Below, piece after piece: positions 7,459 to 15,483 of a DNA stretch of 32,426 bases (positions are counted from its first letter, which is position 1; every line of letters starts with the position of its first letter). This DNA comes from SIG459 sp045532145 (GTDB taxonomy: Bacteria; Bacillota; Clostridia; Oscillospirales; Oscillospiraceae). Made by a program: the position numbers and the translations under genes. The notes beneath the pieces are model-generated. The model saw nothing but the letters and a program-made list of their open reading frames with translations. It was not told the origin of the DNA and ran no database searches. The stretch is from NCBI GenBank assembly GCA_045532145.1, contig JAZSFJ010000167.1:1-32426 (forward strand). Direction: 5' to 3'.

Positions 7459-7489
7459 AAAACTCCCGGACAAAAAGTCCGGTAGTTTT
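7459..7489. terminator. Hairpin, possible bidirectional terminator
   Basis: AAAACT-C-CCGGAC (7459-7471) pairs with GTCCGG-T-AGTTTT (7477-7489) around an AAAAA loop. It has T-rich ends in both directions. It lies beyond the stronger hairpin at 7501-7534 and may back it up. Confidence 0.45.
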
Positions 7490-7500
7490 GACACCGCAAT

Positions 7501-7535
7501 AAAAAGGCACCTGTCATCTGACAGGTGCCTTTTTA
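7501..7535 (-). terminator. Intrinsic terminator of the opp operon
   Basis: AAAAAGGCACCTGTCA (7501-7516) and TGACAGGTGCCTTTTT (7519-7534) form a 16-bp stem with T runs on both strands. It directly follows the stop of the last gene of the opp operon at 7536. Confidence 0.9.
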
Positions 7536-7826
7536 TTACAAAGCTATAAAATAGATCAATGCGATGATAGCGCCGAGGCCTACTATATAGGCTCCAGCTA
7601 TAAGCAGAGCGGCTTTCAGCGCGCCATGTATAGCAGCGCTGCGCTCAGAGCGGTTCCAGCCATTGTCCTCCCAGGGGCGCTCGGGCTTGGCCTCTTCCGG
7701 CTTCTGAAAGGCCCGGTTTTCTTTGCCAGTGGGCAAATGGCCGAACATTGAGGGGCGTTCAACGCCGCTCATGTCAACTATAGTGCGGCCGTCATCGTCA
7801 TCGTAGGTTCTTTTGCTGCGTGCCAT
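7536..7826 (-). CDS. Small single-span membrane protein at the end of the opp operon
   Basis: A 96-residue protein of unknown family. The first 65 residues are polar and charged, including YDDDDGRTIVDMSG and a PEEAKPERPWEDNGWNRSER stretch. The last 30 form one strong hydrophobic helix (about 70-95, AALLIAGAYIVGLGAIIALIYF). The likely topology is a tail-anchored or N-in single span. Its ATG directly follows the oppF stop (no gap), with GAAGAG in the oppF end as ribosome binding site, and the operon terminator comes straight after it. Position suggests an accessory to the peptide transporter, but nothing in the sequence proves this. Confidence 0.8.
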   Translation of the reverse strand: MARSKRTYDDDDGRTIVDMSGVERPSMFGHLPTGKENRAFQKPEEAKPERPWEDNGWNRSERSAAIHGALKAALLIAGAYIVGLGAIIALIYFIAL

Positions 7827-8858
7827 TTAGTTCTCTTCGTCGTAAAGATGGCAGACAACGAAGTGGCCGGGCTCGATCTCACGCTGTACAGGTGCCTCCA
7901 CCTTGCAGCGCTCCATGCAGTTGGCGCAGCGGGTGTGGAACTTGCAGCCCTTGGGGGGATTGGCGGGAGAGGGAATGGAGCCTTCCAGAACTATGCGGTC
8001 CATCTTTGCCTTGGGGTCGGGGATGGGAATGGCAGAGAAGAGAGCCTTGGTGTAGGGGTGCAGGGGGTTGCGGAAGATGTCTTCGGTCTCGCCGTACTCA
8101 ACAAGGTTGCCCAGATACATAACGCCGACGGTGTCGGAGATATGCTCAACGACGCTAAGGTCGTGGGAGATGAAGAGATAGGTGAGGTTGCGCTCTTCCT
8201 GCAGCTCCTTCAGCAGGTTGATGATCTGTGCCTGGATGGAAACGTCCAGAGCGGAAACGGGCTCGTCGCAGACGATGAACTCGGGGTTCAGAGCCAGAGC
8301 GCGGGCAATGCAGATACGCTGGCGCTGGCCGCCGGAGAACTCGTGGGGATAGCGGTCCTTGTGGAAGGGCTGCAGTCCGCACTCGTCCATGACTTTGTCA
8401 ATATAATCATCAAACTCCTCTTTGGGAACCAGATTGTGCTCGCGGACGGCTTCGCCGATGATCTCGCCGACAGGGAGGCGGGGAGAAAGGCTGGAGAAGG
8501 GGTCCTGATAGATTATCTGCATCTTGGGACGCAGAGCACGCATCTCTTTGGGAGAGAGGTCGTAGACCTCCTGACCGTTGAAGAGAACCTCGCCTTCGGT
8601 CTTCTCACCGGAGAGACGGAGGATCACACGGCCGGTGGTGGTCTTACCGCAGCCGGACTCGCCAACGAGGCCCATGGTGGTGCCGCGCTTGAGCTTGAAG
8701 GTAACGCCGTCAACGGCCTTTACGTGGCCAACGGTGCGGGAGAAGAAGCCGCCCTTGATGGGGAAGTGCTTCTTCAGGTTGTTTACCTCAAGGATATACT
8801 CGGACTGCTCCTCGGGGGTGATGTTTTCATTGAGGTTCATGTTTTCGGACATTATCAT
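7827..8858 (-). CDS. oppF: Oligopeptide ABC transporter ATP-binding protein (OppF type)
   Basis: A 343-residue ATPase. It has Walker A GESGCGKT (66-73), Q-loop YQDPFSSL (about 117-124), signature FSGGQRQR (174-181), Walker B FIVCDEP (194-200) and the H-loop ISHDLSVV. The C-terminal oligopeptide-transporter domain carries the GCKFHTRC...C...C cysteine cluster seen in OppD/OppF/DppD/DppF. The N-terminal motif HFPIKGGFFSRTVGHVKAVDG is typical of the F subunit. It pairs with OppD to power OppBC. The ATG overlaps the oppD stop (ATGA), and AAAAGGAGG lies 4 nt before it; a second ATG 6 nt downstream (8852) is also well spaced. Confidence 0.95.
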   Translation of the reverse strand: MIMSENMNLNENITPEEQSEYILEVNNLKKHFPIKGGFFSRTVGHVKAVDGVTFKLKRGTTMGLVGESGCGKTTTGRVILRLSGEKTEGEVLFNGQEVYDLSPKEMRALRPKMQIIYQDPFSSLSPRLPVGEIIGEAVREHNLVPKEEFDDYIDKVMDECGLQPFHKDRYPHEFSGGQRQRICIARALALNPEFIVCDEPVSALDVSIQAQIINLLKELQEERNLTYLFISHDLSVVEHISDTVGVMYLGNLVEYGETEDIFRNPLHPYTKALFSAIPIPDPKAKMDRIVLEGSIPSPANPPKGCKFHTRCANCMERCKVEAPVQREIEPGHFVVCHLYDEEN

Positions 8859-10000
8859 TCACCCTCCTTTTCATAGTAGCGGTAGCAGCTGACCTTGTGG
8901 GTGTCGCTGAGGCTGATTTCGCAGGGATACTCGCCGGAGCAGCCTTCTACGCACATTTCGCAGCGATCCTTGAAGTAGCAATAGTTGGGCATATTGATGG
9001 GGTTGGGAACCTTGCCGGGGATGGAGTAGAGCTTGTCCACCTTCTTGCCAACAACGGGCTTACTTGCCATCAGACCAATGGTGTAGGGGTGTGCGGGATG
9101 ATAGAAAATATCATCGGCAGTGCCCTTTTCCACGATGCGGCCTGCGTACATGACCACAACATAGTCTGCCATCTCGGCAATAACGCCAAGGTCATGGGTG
9201 ATGAGCATGATGGAGGAGTTGATCTTATCCTTCAGCTGACGGAGAAGGTCCAGAATCTGAGCCTGGATAGTAACGTCCAGAGCGGTGGTGGGCTCGTCGG
9301 CAATGATAACCTTGGGGTTGCAGGCCAGAGCCATGGCGATCATAACACGCGGGCGCATACCGCCGGAGAGCTCATGGGGATACATCTTGTAAACGCCCTC
9401 GCTGTTGGCGATGCCAACCATCTCGAGAAGCTCGATGCAGCGGGCCTTGACATCATCTGCGGTTCTGCCTTCGCCGTCATGGAGCTCGATAACTTCGCTG
9501 AGCTGAGCGCCGATGCGGAAAACAGGGTTGAGAGCGGTCATAGGCTCCTGGAATATCATGGAGATATAGTTGCCGCGGAGATTCTGCATCTTCTCATTGG
9601 GGACTTTGGTGACATCGTAGCACTTGTCGCCCAGATTGACACGAATCTCGCCTTCAACCACCTGACCCTGAGGACGCTGGAGAAGCTGCATCAGGCTCAG
9701 GCTGGTGACGGATTTGCCGCAGCCGGATTCACCCACGACACCAACAGTGGCGCCCAGGGGAACCTCAAAGGTGACGCCGTCAACGCTCTTGACGGTACCG
9801 GCGTCGGTGAAGAAGTAGGTGTGGAGGTTATCAAACTCAACGGCGTTGCCAGGGTCACGCATGGTGGTAAGATATTCGCTCTCGGGAACGTTCTTACGCT
9901 TGCGCTGCTTCTCCATCTGATTGGTGATGCGGCGGTTTGCCTTGGAAATTTTTCTTGCCTCGCGGCCGGAGAGGTAACCTTCGGGTTTCTTTTTAGCCAT
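8855..10000 (-). CDS. oppD: Oligopeptide ABC transporter ATP-binding protein (OppD type)
   Basis: A 381-residue ATPase. It has Walker A GESGCGKS (90-97), Q-loop FQEPMTALNPV (150-160), signature LSGGMRPR (211-218), Walker B VIIADEPTTALD (231-242) and the H-loop ITHDLGVIAE. The C-terminal Opp domain has a CYFKDRCEMC cysteine cluster. It has an extra basic, coiled-coil-like N-terminus of about 50 residues (KKKPEGYLSGREARKISK and on) before the ABC fold. The signature normally reads LSGGMRQR; here Gln is Pro (codon CCG, one base from CAG), which may be a real variant or a sequence error. The gap to oppC is 16 bp, with a GGAGGG site just before the ATG. Confidence 0.94.
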   Translation of the reverse strand: MAKKKPEGYLSGREARKISKANRRITNQMEKQRKRKNVPESEYLTTMRDPGNAVEFDNLHTYFFTDAGTVKSVDGVTFEVPLGATVGVVGESGCGKSVTSLSLMQLLQRPQGQVVEGEIRVNLGDKCYDVTKVPNEKMQNLRGNYISMIFQEPMTALNPVFRIGAQLSEVIELHDGEGRTADDVKARCIELLEMVGIANSEGVYKMYPHELSGGMRPRVMIAMALACNPKVIIADEPTTALDVTIQAQILDLLRQLKDKINSSIMLITHDLGVIAEMADYVVVMYAGRIVEKGTADDIFYHPAHPYTIGLMASKPVVGKKVDKLYSIPGKVPNPINMPNYCYFKDRCEMCVEGCSGEYPCEISLSDTHKVSCYRYYEKEGE

Positions 10001-10016
10001 AGTTTTTCCTCCCTCC

Positions 10017-11567
10017 TTATCGTTTCATCTTGGGGTCGAAGGCGTCGCGGAGGCCGTCGCCAACGAAGTTGAAGCCAAGAACGGTGAGAACAAGGAGCAC
10101 GCCTGCAGGTATCCAGATGAACCAGTAGTTGGTGAGGACGTGGACATTGTTAACGTCGTTCATGATGTTACCCCAGGAGGCGAAGGGGAACTTAACGCCG
10201 AGACCCAGGAAGGAAAGGGTGGACTCGGTGATAATGGTGGAACCGAGGCTCATGGTGCAGGTGACGATGAGCTGGGGGATAACGTTGGGGATGAGGTGCT
10301 TGAAGATACGGCGGCTTACACGCAGGCCGGAAGACTCGGTGGCGGTCATGAACTCCTGCTCACGGAGGGAGAGGATCTGGCCGCGGACCAGACGGGCAAT
10401 GCCGGGCCAGCCAAGGAAGCCCAGGATCAGCATGAGGTAAAGCATTCGTATCTGGGGGTCAACGCGCATACCGTCCATGGCCGCGCCCAGAATTATGAGC
10501 AGGGGAGTGGAGGGGATGCAGTAGAAAATATCAACGATACGCATGATGAGCTGGTCAACCCACTTGCCGAAGTAGCCGGAGAGACCGCCCAGGATAACGC
10601 CCAGAAGTGCGGAGATGAAAACAACGATGAAGCCGATAACCAGAGATACACGGCCACCGTACATAAGGCGGGTCAGCATGTCCATACCGTTTTTATCGGT
10701 GCCCAGGAGATGGTCAGCGCTGGGGGCAGCGTAAGCGTGGAATACGCGGGTGGCGGTGGATTCCTTGATGGACCAGATCTTATCCGCAGCGTTGTACTCC
10801 ATGAGATATTCATGCTCGGTACCGTCAGCACCGGTGTAGTTAAAGGCGGTGATACCGTCTTCAATGTTGGCGGAAACAAGCTCCTTCAGCTCGCGGCTGA
10901 TGTTGGTGCCTGCAACCTTGGACTGAACGATAACACGGCTGATGTATGCGATTTCACCCTCGGCTCCTGCGATGGTGCCGGTTTCGTCAAGGGTATAGCT
11001 CTCGCCCTCGGCCTTGAAGGAGCTCTCGCCGTTTACATAGGCCTCAAGAGCATTGATGGAGAACTCGAAGGAGAACTTGCGGTCCAACTCGAAGGGATTG
11101 ATGATGTCCTTGTAGGCGGCGCCCAGAACGGTGTCGCCCTGAGAAACGGTGTAAAGCTCGGGACCAAGCTCGGTGACGGTGTAGACGACGTCCTTGTTTT
11201 CAAAGGTCTCGTCGCCCTTGGTCTGGGCCAGAGTGAACTTTGCCTGCAGAACTGCGCCGAAGTCCTGTCCCTCGGCGGAAATGTAGCGGTACTCGTTGTT
11301 GACAGTAGCACCGGCATATTCCTTCATCTGCATCTCGTCGGTATAGAAGACTTCTTCCTGACCGTAGGGGATTATCCATCCACCGATGAAGGAGAACACG
11401 AACATAACTGCGAGGATTACAAGACCCACAACTGCAAGGCGGTTGCGGAAGAAACGCTTGGCAACCAGTGCGCCGGGAGAAAGACTCTTGACACGGCGGT
11501 CGTCGTTAAGGGAAAACTGCTCTTCTTCGGGAGAGACAGCGGAGGTATTGATTTCTTTTTCGCTCAT
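10017..11567 (-). CDS. oppC: Oligopeptide ABC transporter permease (OppC type) with large external insertion
   Basis: A 516-residue permease, well above the usual ~300. The N-terminal cytoplasmic part with SPGALVAKRFFRNRLAVVG leads into TM1 (about 43-67). Then comes a polar, beta-rich insertion of about 215 residues (70-285), and then the MetI permease core starting HLLGTDKNGMDMLTRLMYGGR with five more helices. The EAA-type loop for ATPase contact is visible near MTATESSGLRVSRRIFKHLIPN. The insertion should lie outside the membrane, where it could contact OppA; that is inference. AAAGGAG 8 nt upstream supports the start. Confidence 0.94.
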   Translation of the reverse strand: MSEKEINTSAVSPEEEQFSLNDDRRVKSLSPGALVAKRFFRNRLAVVGLVILAVMFVFSFIGGWIIPYGQEEVFYTDEMQMKEYAGATVNNEYRYISAEGQDFGAVLQAKFTLAQTKGDETFENKDVVYTVTELGPELYTVSQGDTVLGAAYKDIINPFELDRKFSFEFSINALEAYVNGESSFKAEGESYTLDETGTIAGAEGEIAYISRVIVQSKVAGTNISRELKELVSANIEDGITAFNYTGADGTEHEYLMEYNAADKIWSIKESTATRVFHAYAAPSADHLLGTDKNGMDMLTRLMYGGRVSLVIGFIVVFISALLGVILGGLSGYFGKWVDQLIMRIVDIFYCIPSTPLLIILGAAMDGMRVDPQIRMLYLMLILGFLGWPGIARLVRGQILSLREQEFMTATESSGLRVSRRIFKHLIPNVIPQLIVTCTMSLGSTIITESTLSFLGLGVKFPFASWGNIMNDVNNVHVLTNYWFIWIPAGVLLVLTVLGFNFVGDGLRDAFDPKMKR

Positions 11568-11584
11568 TGCTTTGCTCTCCTTTC

Positions 11585-12571
11585 TTAAGAGTAGCGTACG
11601 CGGGGATCAACCACGCCGTACAGAAGGTCGGTTATCAGGTTTCCGGCCAGAGTGAGTACGGCCAGGAAGCTGAGATAGAACATGGAGAAGGGAATATCAC
11701 CGGCAATCATTGCATAGTAAGAGGTAAAGCCGATGCCGGGGATGGCGAAGAGGGTCTCAGTAATGAGAGCGCCGGAGAAAAGTCCGGGCAGAGAGCCGCC
11801 GACGATGGTGACCAGGGGAATAAGGGTGTTGCGGAAAGCGTGGTTATAAATAACCTTGTTCTCGCTGAGACCCTTGGCACGGGCGGTACGGATATAGTCG
11901 GCGTTCAGCACTTCCAGCATATTGGTGCGGGTATAGCGCATGAGACCACCGATGGAGATTATGGTCAGGGTGACGATGGGCAGAACCAGATGGTTGGCCT
12001 TGTCCAGGAACTGGCCCATAGCCGTCAGATTCTGATAGTCTCGTCCCACCAGACCAAAAAGGTCAAACCAGCCCAGCTTAACGGAGAATATAAGCTTCAG
12101 GAAGGTTGCAAGGAAGAAGGTGGGCAAAGATATACCGGTCAGAGCGATGGCCGTGATGGCATAGTCTGTCTTGCTGTACTGCTTGGTGGCAGCGATAACG
12201 CCCAGGGGAATGGCAATCAGAAGCTCAAACACCAGAGCGATAGCACCCATGATGAAGGACACCCAGATAACGTCGGTGAACTTCTCAAGAACGGGAACAG
12301 TGTACTTCCAGCTGTCGCCGAAGTTGAAGGTGACAAGGTTCTTCAGCTGAATGAAGAAACCGGGCACGATGCCTACGTCAAGACCGTACTGGGCGTTGAG
12401 CTGGTCCAACCATTCCTGATAGGACTTGGAGCCGGGAGCCTGAGAAAGCTGCTGAGCCATAGTCTCAACATAGCTGGCGGGCAGGCAGCGCAGAACGGCG
12501 TAGATTATGAAAATAACGAAGAAAAGTATTACTACTGAGAGTATAAGTCTTTTTATTATATATTTATGCAT
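11585..12571 (-). CDS. oppB: Oligopeptide ABC transporter permease (OppB type)
   Basis: A 328-residue permease of normal size. It has TM1 at about 9-28 with the following LPASYVETMAQQLSQ periplasm-type loop, and GVIPGFFIQLKNLVTFNFGDSW-like spacing before the core. MetI-domain helices follow, then the ATPase-contact loop TNMLEVLNADYIRTARAKGLSENKVIYNH and the C-terminal DLLYGVVDPRVRYS motif. All are characteristic of OppB/DppB. It forms the channel with OppC. GGAGG 9 nt upstream fits the ATG. It follows oppA after a 323-bp gap, while the remaining genes are closely packed. Confidence 0.96.
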   Translation of the reverse strand: MHKYIIKRLILSVVILFFVIFIIYAVLRCLPASYVETMAQQLSQAPGSKSYQEWLDQLNAQYGLDVGIVPGFFIQLKNLVTFNFGDSWKYTVPVLEKFTDVIWVSFIMGAIALVFELLIAIPLGVIAATKQYSKTDYAITAIALTGISLPTFFLATFLKLIFSVKLGWFDLFGLVGRDYQNLTAMGQFLDKANHLVLPIVTLTIISIGGLMRYTRTNMLEVLNADYIRTARAKGLSENKVIYNHAFRNTLIPLVTIVGGSLPGLFSGALITETLFAIPGIGFTSYYAMIAGDIPFSMFYLSFLAVLTLAGNLITDLLYGVVDPRVRYS

Positions 12572-12894
12572 TTATGGATCCCTCCGTTTGTTATAGCGGT
12601 TCAAGGGATTCTTCACCGCTTCAGGCATTTCGCCTTTTCGTTTTTATTTTATGTGTGTGTGGTAAGCGCTTTATTTTGACAACCTCTGCATATCAGGCAG
12701 CCGCTCCGACTTTGGGAGCAAACCCGAAACAGCCGGACTGGCCGTCTCATATGCAGATAAAAGTTGCGATTTTTCGTTTTTTTATGTTTCCGTTAAGGTG
12801 CGTGGATTGCCATGGGGCCTAAAGACCCCATGGCAATCGGATTTATGTGCTATTTAAGCTTTAATAAGCTCTCTTGAAACAAAGTCCGGAGGAC
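12572..12894 (-). other. oppA-oppB intergenic region (323 bp) without a gene
   Basis: It holds a 13-bp-stem hairpin (12805-12838) just after the oppA stop and AT-rich DNA before the oppB ribosome binding site. There is no GTAGGG repeat and no convincing sigma-A promoter for oppB on the minus strand; the TTGTCA near 12677 is not paired with a correctly spaced -10. Confidence 0.6.
12805..12838 (-). promoter_or_regulatory. Stable stem-loop between oppA and oppB
   Basis: GATTGCCATGGGG (12805-12817) and CCCCATGGCAATC (12826-12838) make a perfect 13-bp stem with an 8-nt loop. The minus-strand sequence after it is not T-rich, so full termination is unlikely. Such hairpins after binding-protein genes commonly protect the upstream mRNA and lower expression of the permease genes. 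Confidence 0.7.
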
Positions 12895-15222
12895 TTAGTT
12901 CATCTCCAGAAGCTCGATGTCGTTGGCCCAGCCCCAGAAGGTGGTGATGTCGGGGGTAACGGTGTCCATGTTGACACGCTCGGTGGAGAAGATGATGCAG
13001 TTCTGGCGCTGATATACGGGGATCTCAACTGCCCAGTCAGCAACGATGTCAAGGCACTCCTTGTAGAGGGTCTTGCGGTAGGTCTGGTCGGTGGACTGAC
13101 GTGCAAGCATGATCAGCTCGTCGAGCTCAGCATCCTTGATCCAGTAGCTGGTCTCGTTGGAGCCGCCTTCGCTGTGGTAGATCTGATACATGTCGGGGTC
13201 GACGGTAGCGGACCATGCCATAGCAACCAGTTCGGAGGTACCGGCCTGGGTAGCAGCAGTCATCTCAGCGAAGTTAGCCATATCGGTAACGATCAGGTTG
13301 AAGCCGATCTCGGCAAGAGCCTCGGAAGCGAGGGTCAGAGCCATGAAGGTGGGGTGGTCACCGGTACCGCCGCCGCCGACCATGACTTCGTAAGCCATAG
13401 CAGCGCCTTCGGGAGCAGCAGTGACAACGCCGTTCTCAACGGTGTAGCCGGCAGCCTCGAAGTAACCGAGAGCGGCAACCTTGGCAGCCTCGTACTTCTC
13501 GTCAGCGGTCATGCCCTCGGTGTAGATGGGCTCGCCGTTAACGTCAACGGAGAAAGCAATCTCGTAGCCCTCGTCGGTCACGCGGGGAGCAGCCCAGGAG
13601 GTGTCGGAGATGGGATAGTTGATAACGTTTGCGAACTCGCCGTAGTAGGAGTCAACAGCGACGTCACGGTAAACGGAGATAACGGTAGCGATAGCCTTAC
13701 GCAGGTTCTTGGAAGCCTCGGAGCCCCAGTCAGCCTGGCCGGCGCCGGTGTCGACGCAGACGTTCTTGGCAGCGAAACCAACGTAGCCGTAACCGAGGTT
13801 AGCGACCATGGAGGTGGTGATCACGTCGCCGCTGACGGTGCCGCCGTTGGCTTCCATGATCTGGTTTGCGGTCTCGGTGGAGTAGGAAGGATCGGTGATA
13901 TCAACAGTGCCAGCTACAACGCCGGGAACCTTATCAGCATCCTGGCCTTCCTTGTAGAGGATGTACTCGATCTTGGGGCAGCCCTTGTAGTAGTTGGGGT
14001 TAGCTGCCAGGGTAACAGTGCCGTTCTCGAAGCTCTCGAAGGTGTAGGGACCTGCGCCGAGAGGCATGGAGGTGACGGACTTAACATCGCTCAGGTCGCC
14101 CTTGGGGAAACCGAACATGTTGTTCTCATAGTCATAGAGAGAGGTCTCGCCGTAGTAGTGGAGGGGGCAGATGGTCAGGCCCATCTGATAGATGGCGTTT
14201 GCGTTGACCTCGGTGAGAACGACGCGCATGGAGTAGTCGTCGATCTTCTGGATACCGGTAACGTTGGGAGCAGACTCACCGGTCTGAACACCAGCCTGGT
14301 ACTCGCCAGCCTTGTCGCCCAGCTCGTTGGCGATGAAGGTGGAGATGGAGGTGCCTGCAGACTCGTAGTTGATGCCGGCGTCGGAGAGATCATAGCCGAA
14401 GTTGCCAATGATGGCAGCCCAGAACTCTTCAACGGTGGTAACACCGTCATAGCCCCAAGCGGGAGCGGCGGTGGCGCAGTCGGTGCCGTAGCCGGCAGCG
14501 ATGCAGTAGTCAACGATCTCCTGGCAGAACTTGGCGCCAGCAGCGTCAAATGCAGCCCAGAAGGTGTTGTACTGTTCCTCGGTGTAGTACTCGGTGGCTT
14601 CGTAGCCCTCGGGACCTGCAGCGAGGATGAGGTTCATGCGGCTGTCCATGCCGGAGCGATAAGCCTCGAGGCCTTCGATGGGCAGGGAGTAGAAGGTGGA
14701 GATACCGTCAAAGGTGGGGTCGAGGAGGACATACATGGTGAAGATAACGTCGTCAATGGTAACGGGGGTGCCGTCGGAGTTGACGATGTCGTCACGCATG
14801 GTGATGTCATAGTACACGGTGCCGTCTTCGTTCTCGGTCATGACCAGGTTGGCAATGCCGGTGTAGGTGTAGTCGGTGCCGTTGTAGGGACGAACTTCGC
14901 CTTCGATACCGTTCATGACGATGGCGCCTTCACGGTCGGTGCCCAGAAGACCCAGGTGGGTCAGGCCGAGGACCTGAGACTCATAGTCAGAGGTGTAGAA
15001 GAAGGGAGAGAACTTACCGTCGAAGTTCTGGGTCTGGATAACGAGAGTGTCGGGCTCAGCGTCATCGGGCTCTGCGGGAGCTTCGGGAGTTGCAGGTGCC
15101 TCGGGAGTTGCGGGAGCTTCGGGCTCAGCGGGAGCTTCGGGGGTCTCGCCGCAAGCTGCGAAGAGGCAAACTACCATGCAAACAGCAAGAAGCATAGCGA
15201 GCAGTTTCTTTGCGTTTTTCAT
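12895..15222 (-). CDS. oppA: Oligopeptide-binding lipoprotein (SBP family 5, OppA type)
   Basis: A 775-residue extracellular solute-binding protein. The lipoprotein signal peptide ends LFAAC (Cys 24 is the lipidation site), followed by a Pro/Ala/Glu repeat linker (about 27-55) and then the family-5 domain starting near TLVIQTQNFDGKFSPFF. It ends WGWANDIELLEMN. Most OppA proteins have about 540 residues; the excess lies largely in the first third (about residues 185-310) and is Trp/Tyr/Ala-rich. It captures peptides and delivers them to OppBC. AAGGAGG lies 10 nt before the ATG. It is first in the operon, behind a strong promoter and a long leader. Its codon use is strongly biased, as expected for an abundant protein. 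Confidence 0.95.
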   Translation of the reverse strand: MKNAKKLLAMLLAVCMVVCLFAACGETPEAPAEPEAPATPEAPATPEAPAEPDDAEPDTLVIQTQNFDGKFSPFFYTSDYESQVLGLTHLGLLGTDREGAIVMNGIEGEVRPYNGTDYTYTGIANLVMTENEDGTVYYDITMRDDIVNSDGTPVTIDDVIFTMYVLLDPTFDGISTFYSLPIEGLEAYRSGMDSRMNLILAAGPEGYEATEYYTEEQYNTFWAAFDAAGAKFCQEIVDYCIAAGYGTDCATAAPAWGYDGVTTVEEFWAAIIGNFGYDLSDAGINYESAGTSISTFIANELGDKAGEYQAGVQTGESAPNVTGIQKIDDYSMRVVLTEVNANAIYQMGLTICPLHYYGETSLYDYENNMFGFPKGDLSDVKSVTSMPLGAGPYTFESFENGTVTLAANPNYYKGCPKIEYILYKEGQDADKVPGVVAGTVDITDPSYSTETANQIMEANGGTVSGDVITTSMVANLGYGYVGFAAKNVCVDTGAGQADWGSEASKNLRKAIATVISVYRDVAVDSYYGEFANVINYPISDTSWAAPRVTDEGYEIAFSVDVNGEPIYTEGMTADEKYEAAKVAALGYFEAAGYTVENGVVTAAPEGAAMAYEVMVGGGGTGDHPTFMALTLASEALAEIGFNLIVTDMANFAEMTAATQAGTSELVAMAWSATVDPDMYQIYHSEGGSNETSYWIKDAELDELIMLARQSTDQTYRKTLYKECLDIVADWAVEIPVYQRQNCIIFSTERVNMDTVTPDITTFWGWANDIELLEMN
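15066..15142 (-). repeat. Pro-Ala-Glu coding repeat in the OppA linker
   Basis: Short GAAGCTCCCGC/AACTCCCGAGG-like units repeat in tandem and encode PEAPA, PATPE and PAEP words. The stretch forms a flexible spacer between the lipid-anchored Cys and the folded domain. The repeat could vary in length between strains by slippage. Confidence 0.75.
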
Positions 15223-15417
15223 GTGTGGATTTCCTCCTTATATATTTTGAACTATAATGGGCGTTTGAATGTATTTAAACCCAACGTTCACTATGTATAG
15301 AGGGAGAGCATTTTCTCCCAATGCCCTTTCGCTGCCCCTGAGGGCCGCAAGGAAGGCCTTCCTTATGCCATGTCCCTGTGCTGCGGACAGTAAGTACGAC
15401 TCGTACGGACAAGTGGC
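15223..15417 (-). other. Structured 5' leader of the opp operon
   Basis: About 195 nt separate the predicted transcription start from the oppA ATG. In RNA sense it contains a GTACGA-G-TCGTAC hairpin, a perfect AAGGAAGGCCTTCCTT palindrome, and two overlapping, mutually exclusive stems near 15297-15330. One is GGGCATT with AATGCTC; the other is GGGAGA with TCTCCC. A secondary weak promoter-like pair (TTTAAA-N17-TATAGT, 15251-15279) also lies here. I do not recognise a known riboswitch class. Confidence 0.55.
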
Positions 15418-15423
15418 TACAAG

Positions 15424-15452
15424 AGTATATACTAATATAATTAAGATGTCAA
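15424..15452 (-). promoter_or_regulatory. Strong sigma-A promoter of the opp operon
   Basis: Minus-strand TTGACA (15447-15452) and TATACT (15424-15429) have a 17-nt spacer, so the match is near-consensus. The predicted start is near 15417. Confidence 0.88.
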
Positions 15453-15483
15453 TAAAGCATTAAATGCCATTTGGAATTTTTCC

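Noticed and set aside
12661..12673. cre-like sequence GGTAAGCGCTTTA upstream of oppB (CcpA site)
   Set aside because: The core fits but the outer T/G and C/A positions do not, and there is no promoter beside it, so the match is too weak to call.
12874..15300. An 808-codon plus-strand open frame opposite oppA
   Set aside because: It is the mirror of a strongly codon-biased gene. The product is a low-complexity Gly/Val/Asp-rich string with no recognisable domain and no ribosome binding site, while the minus strand encodes a complete OppA.
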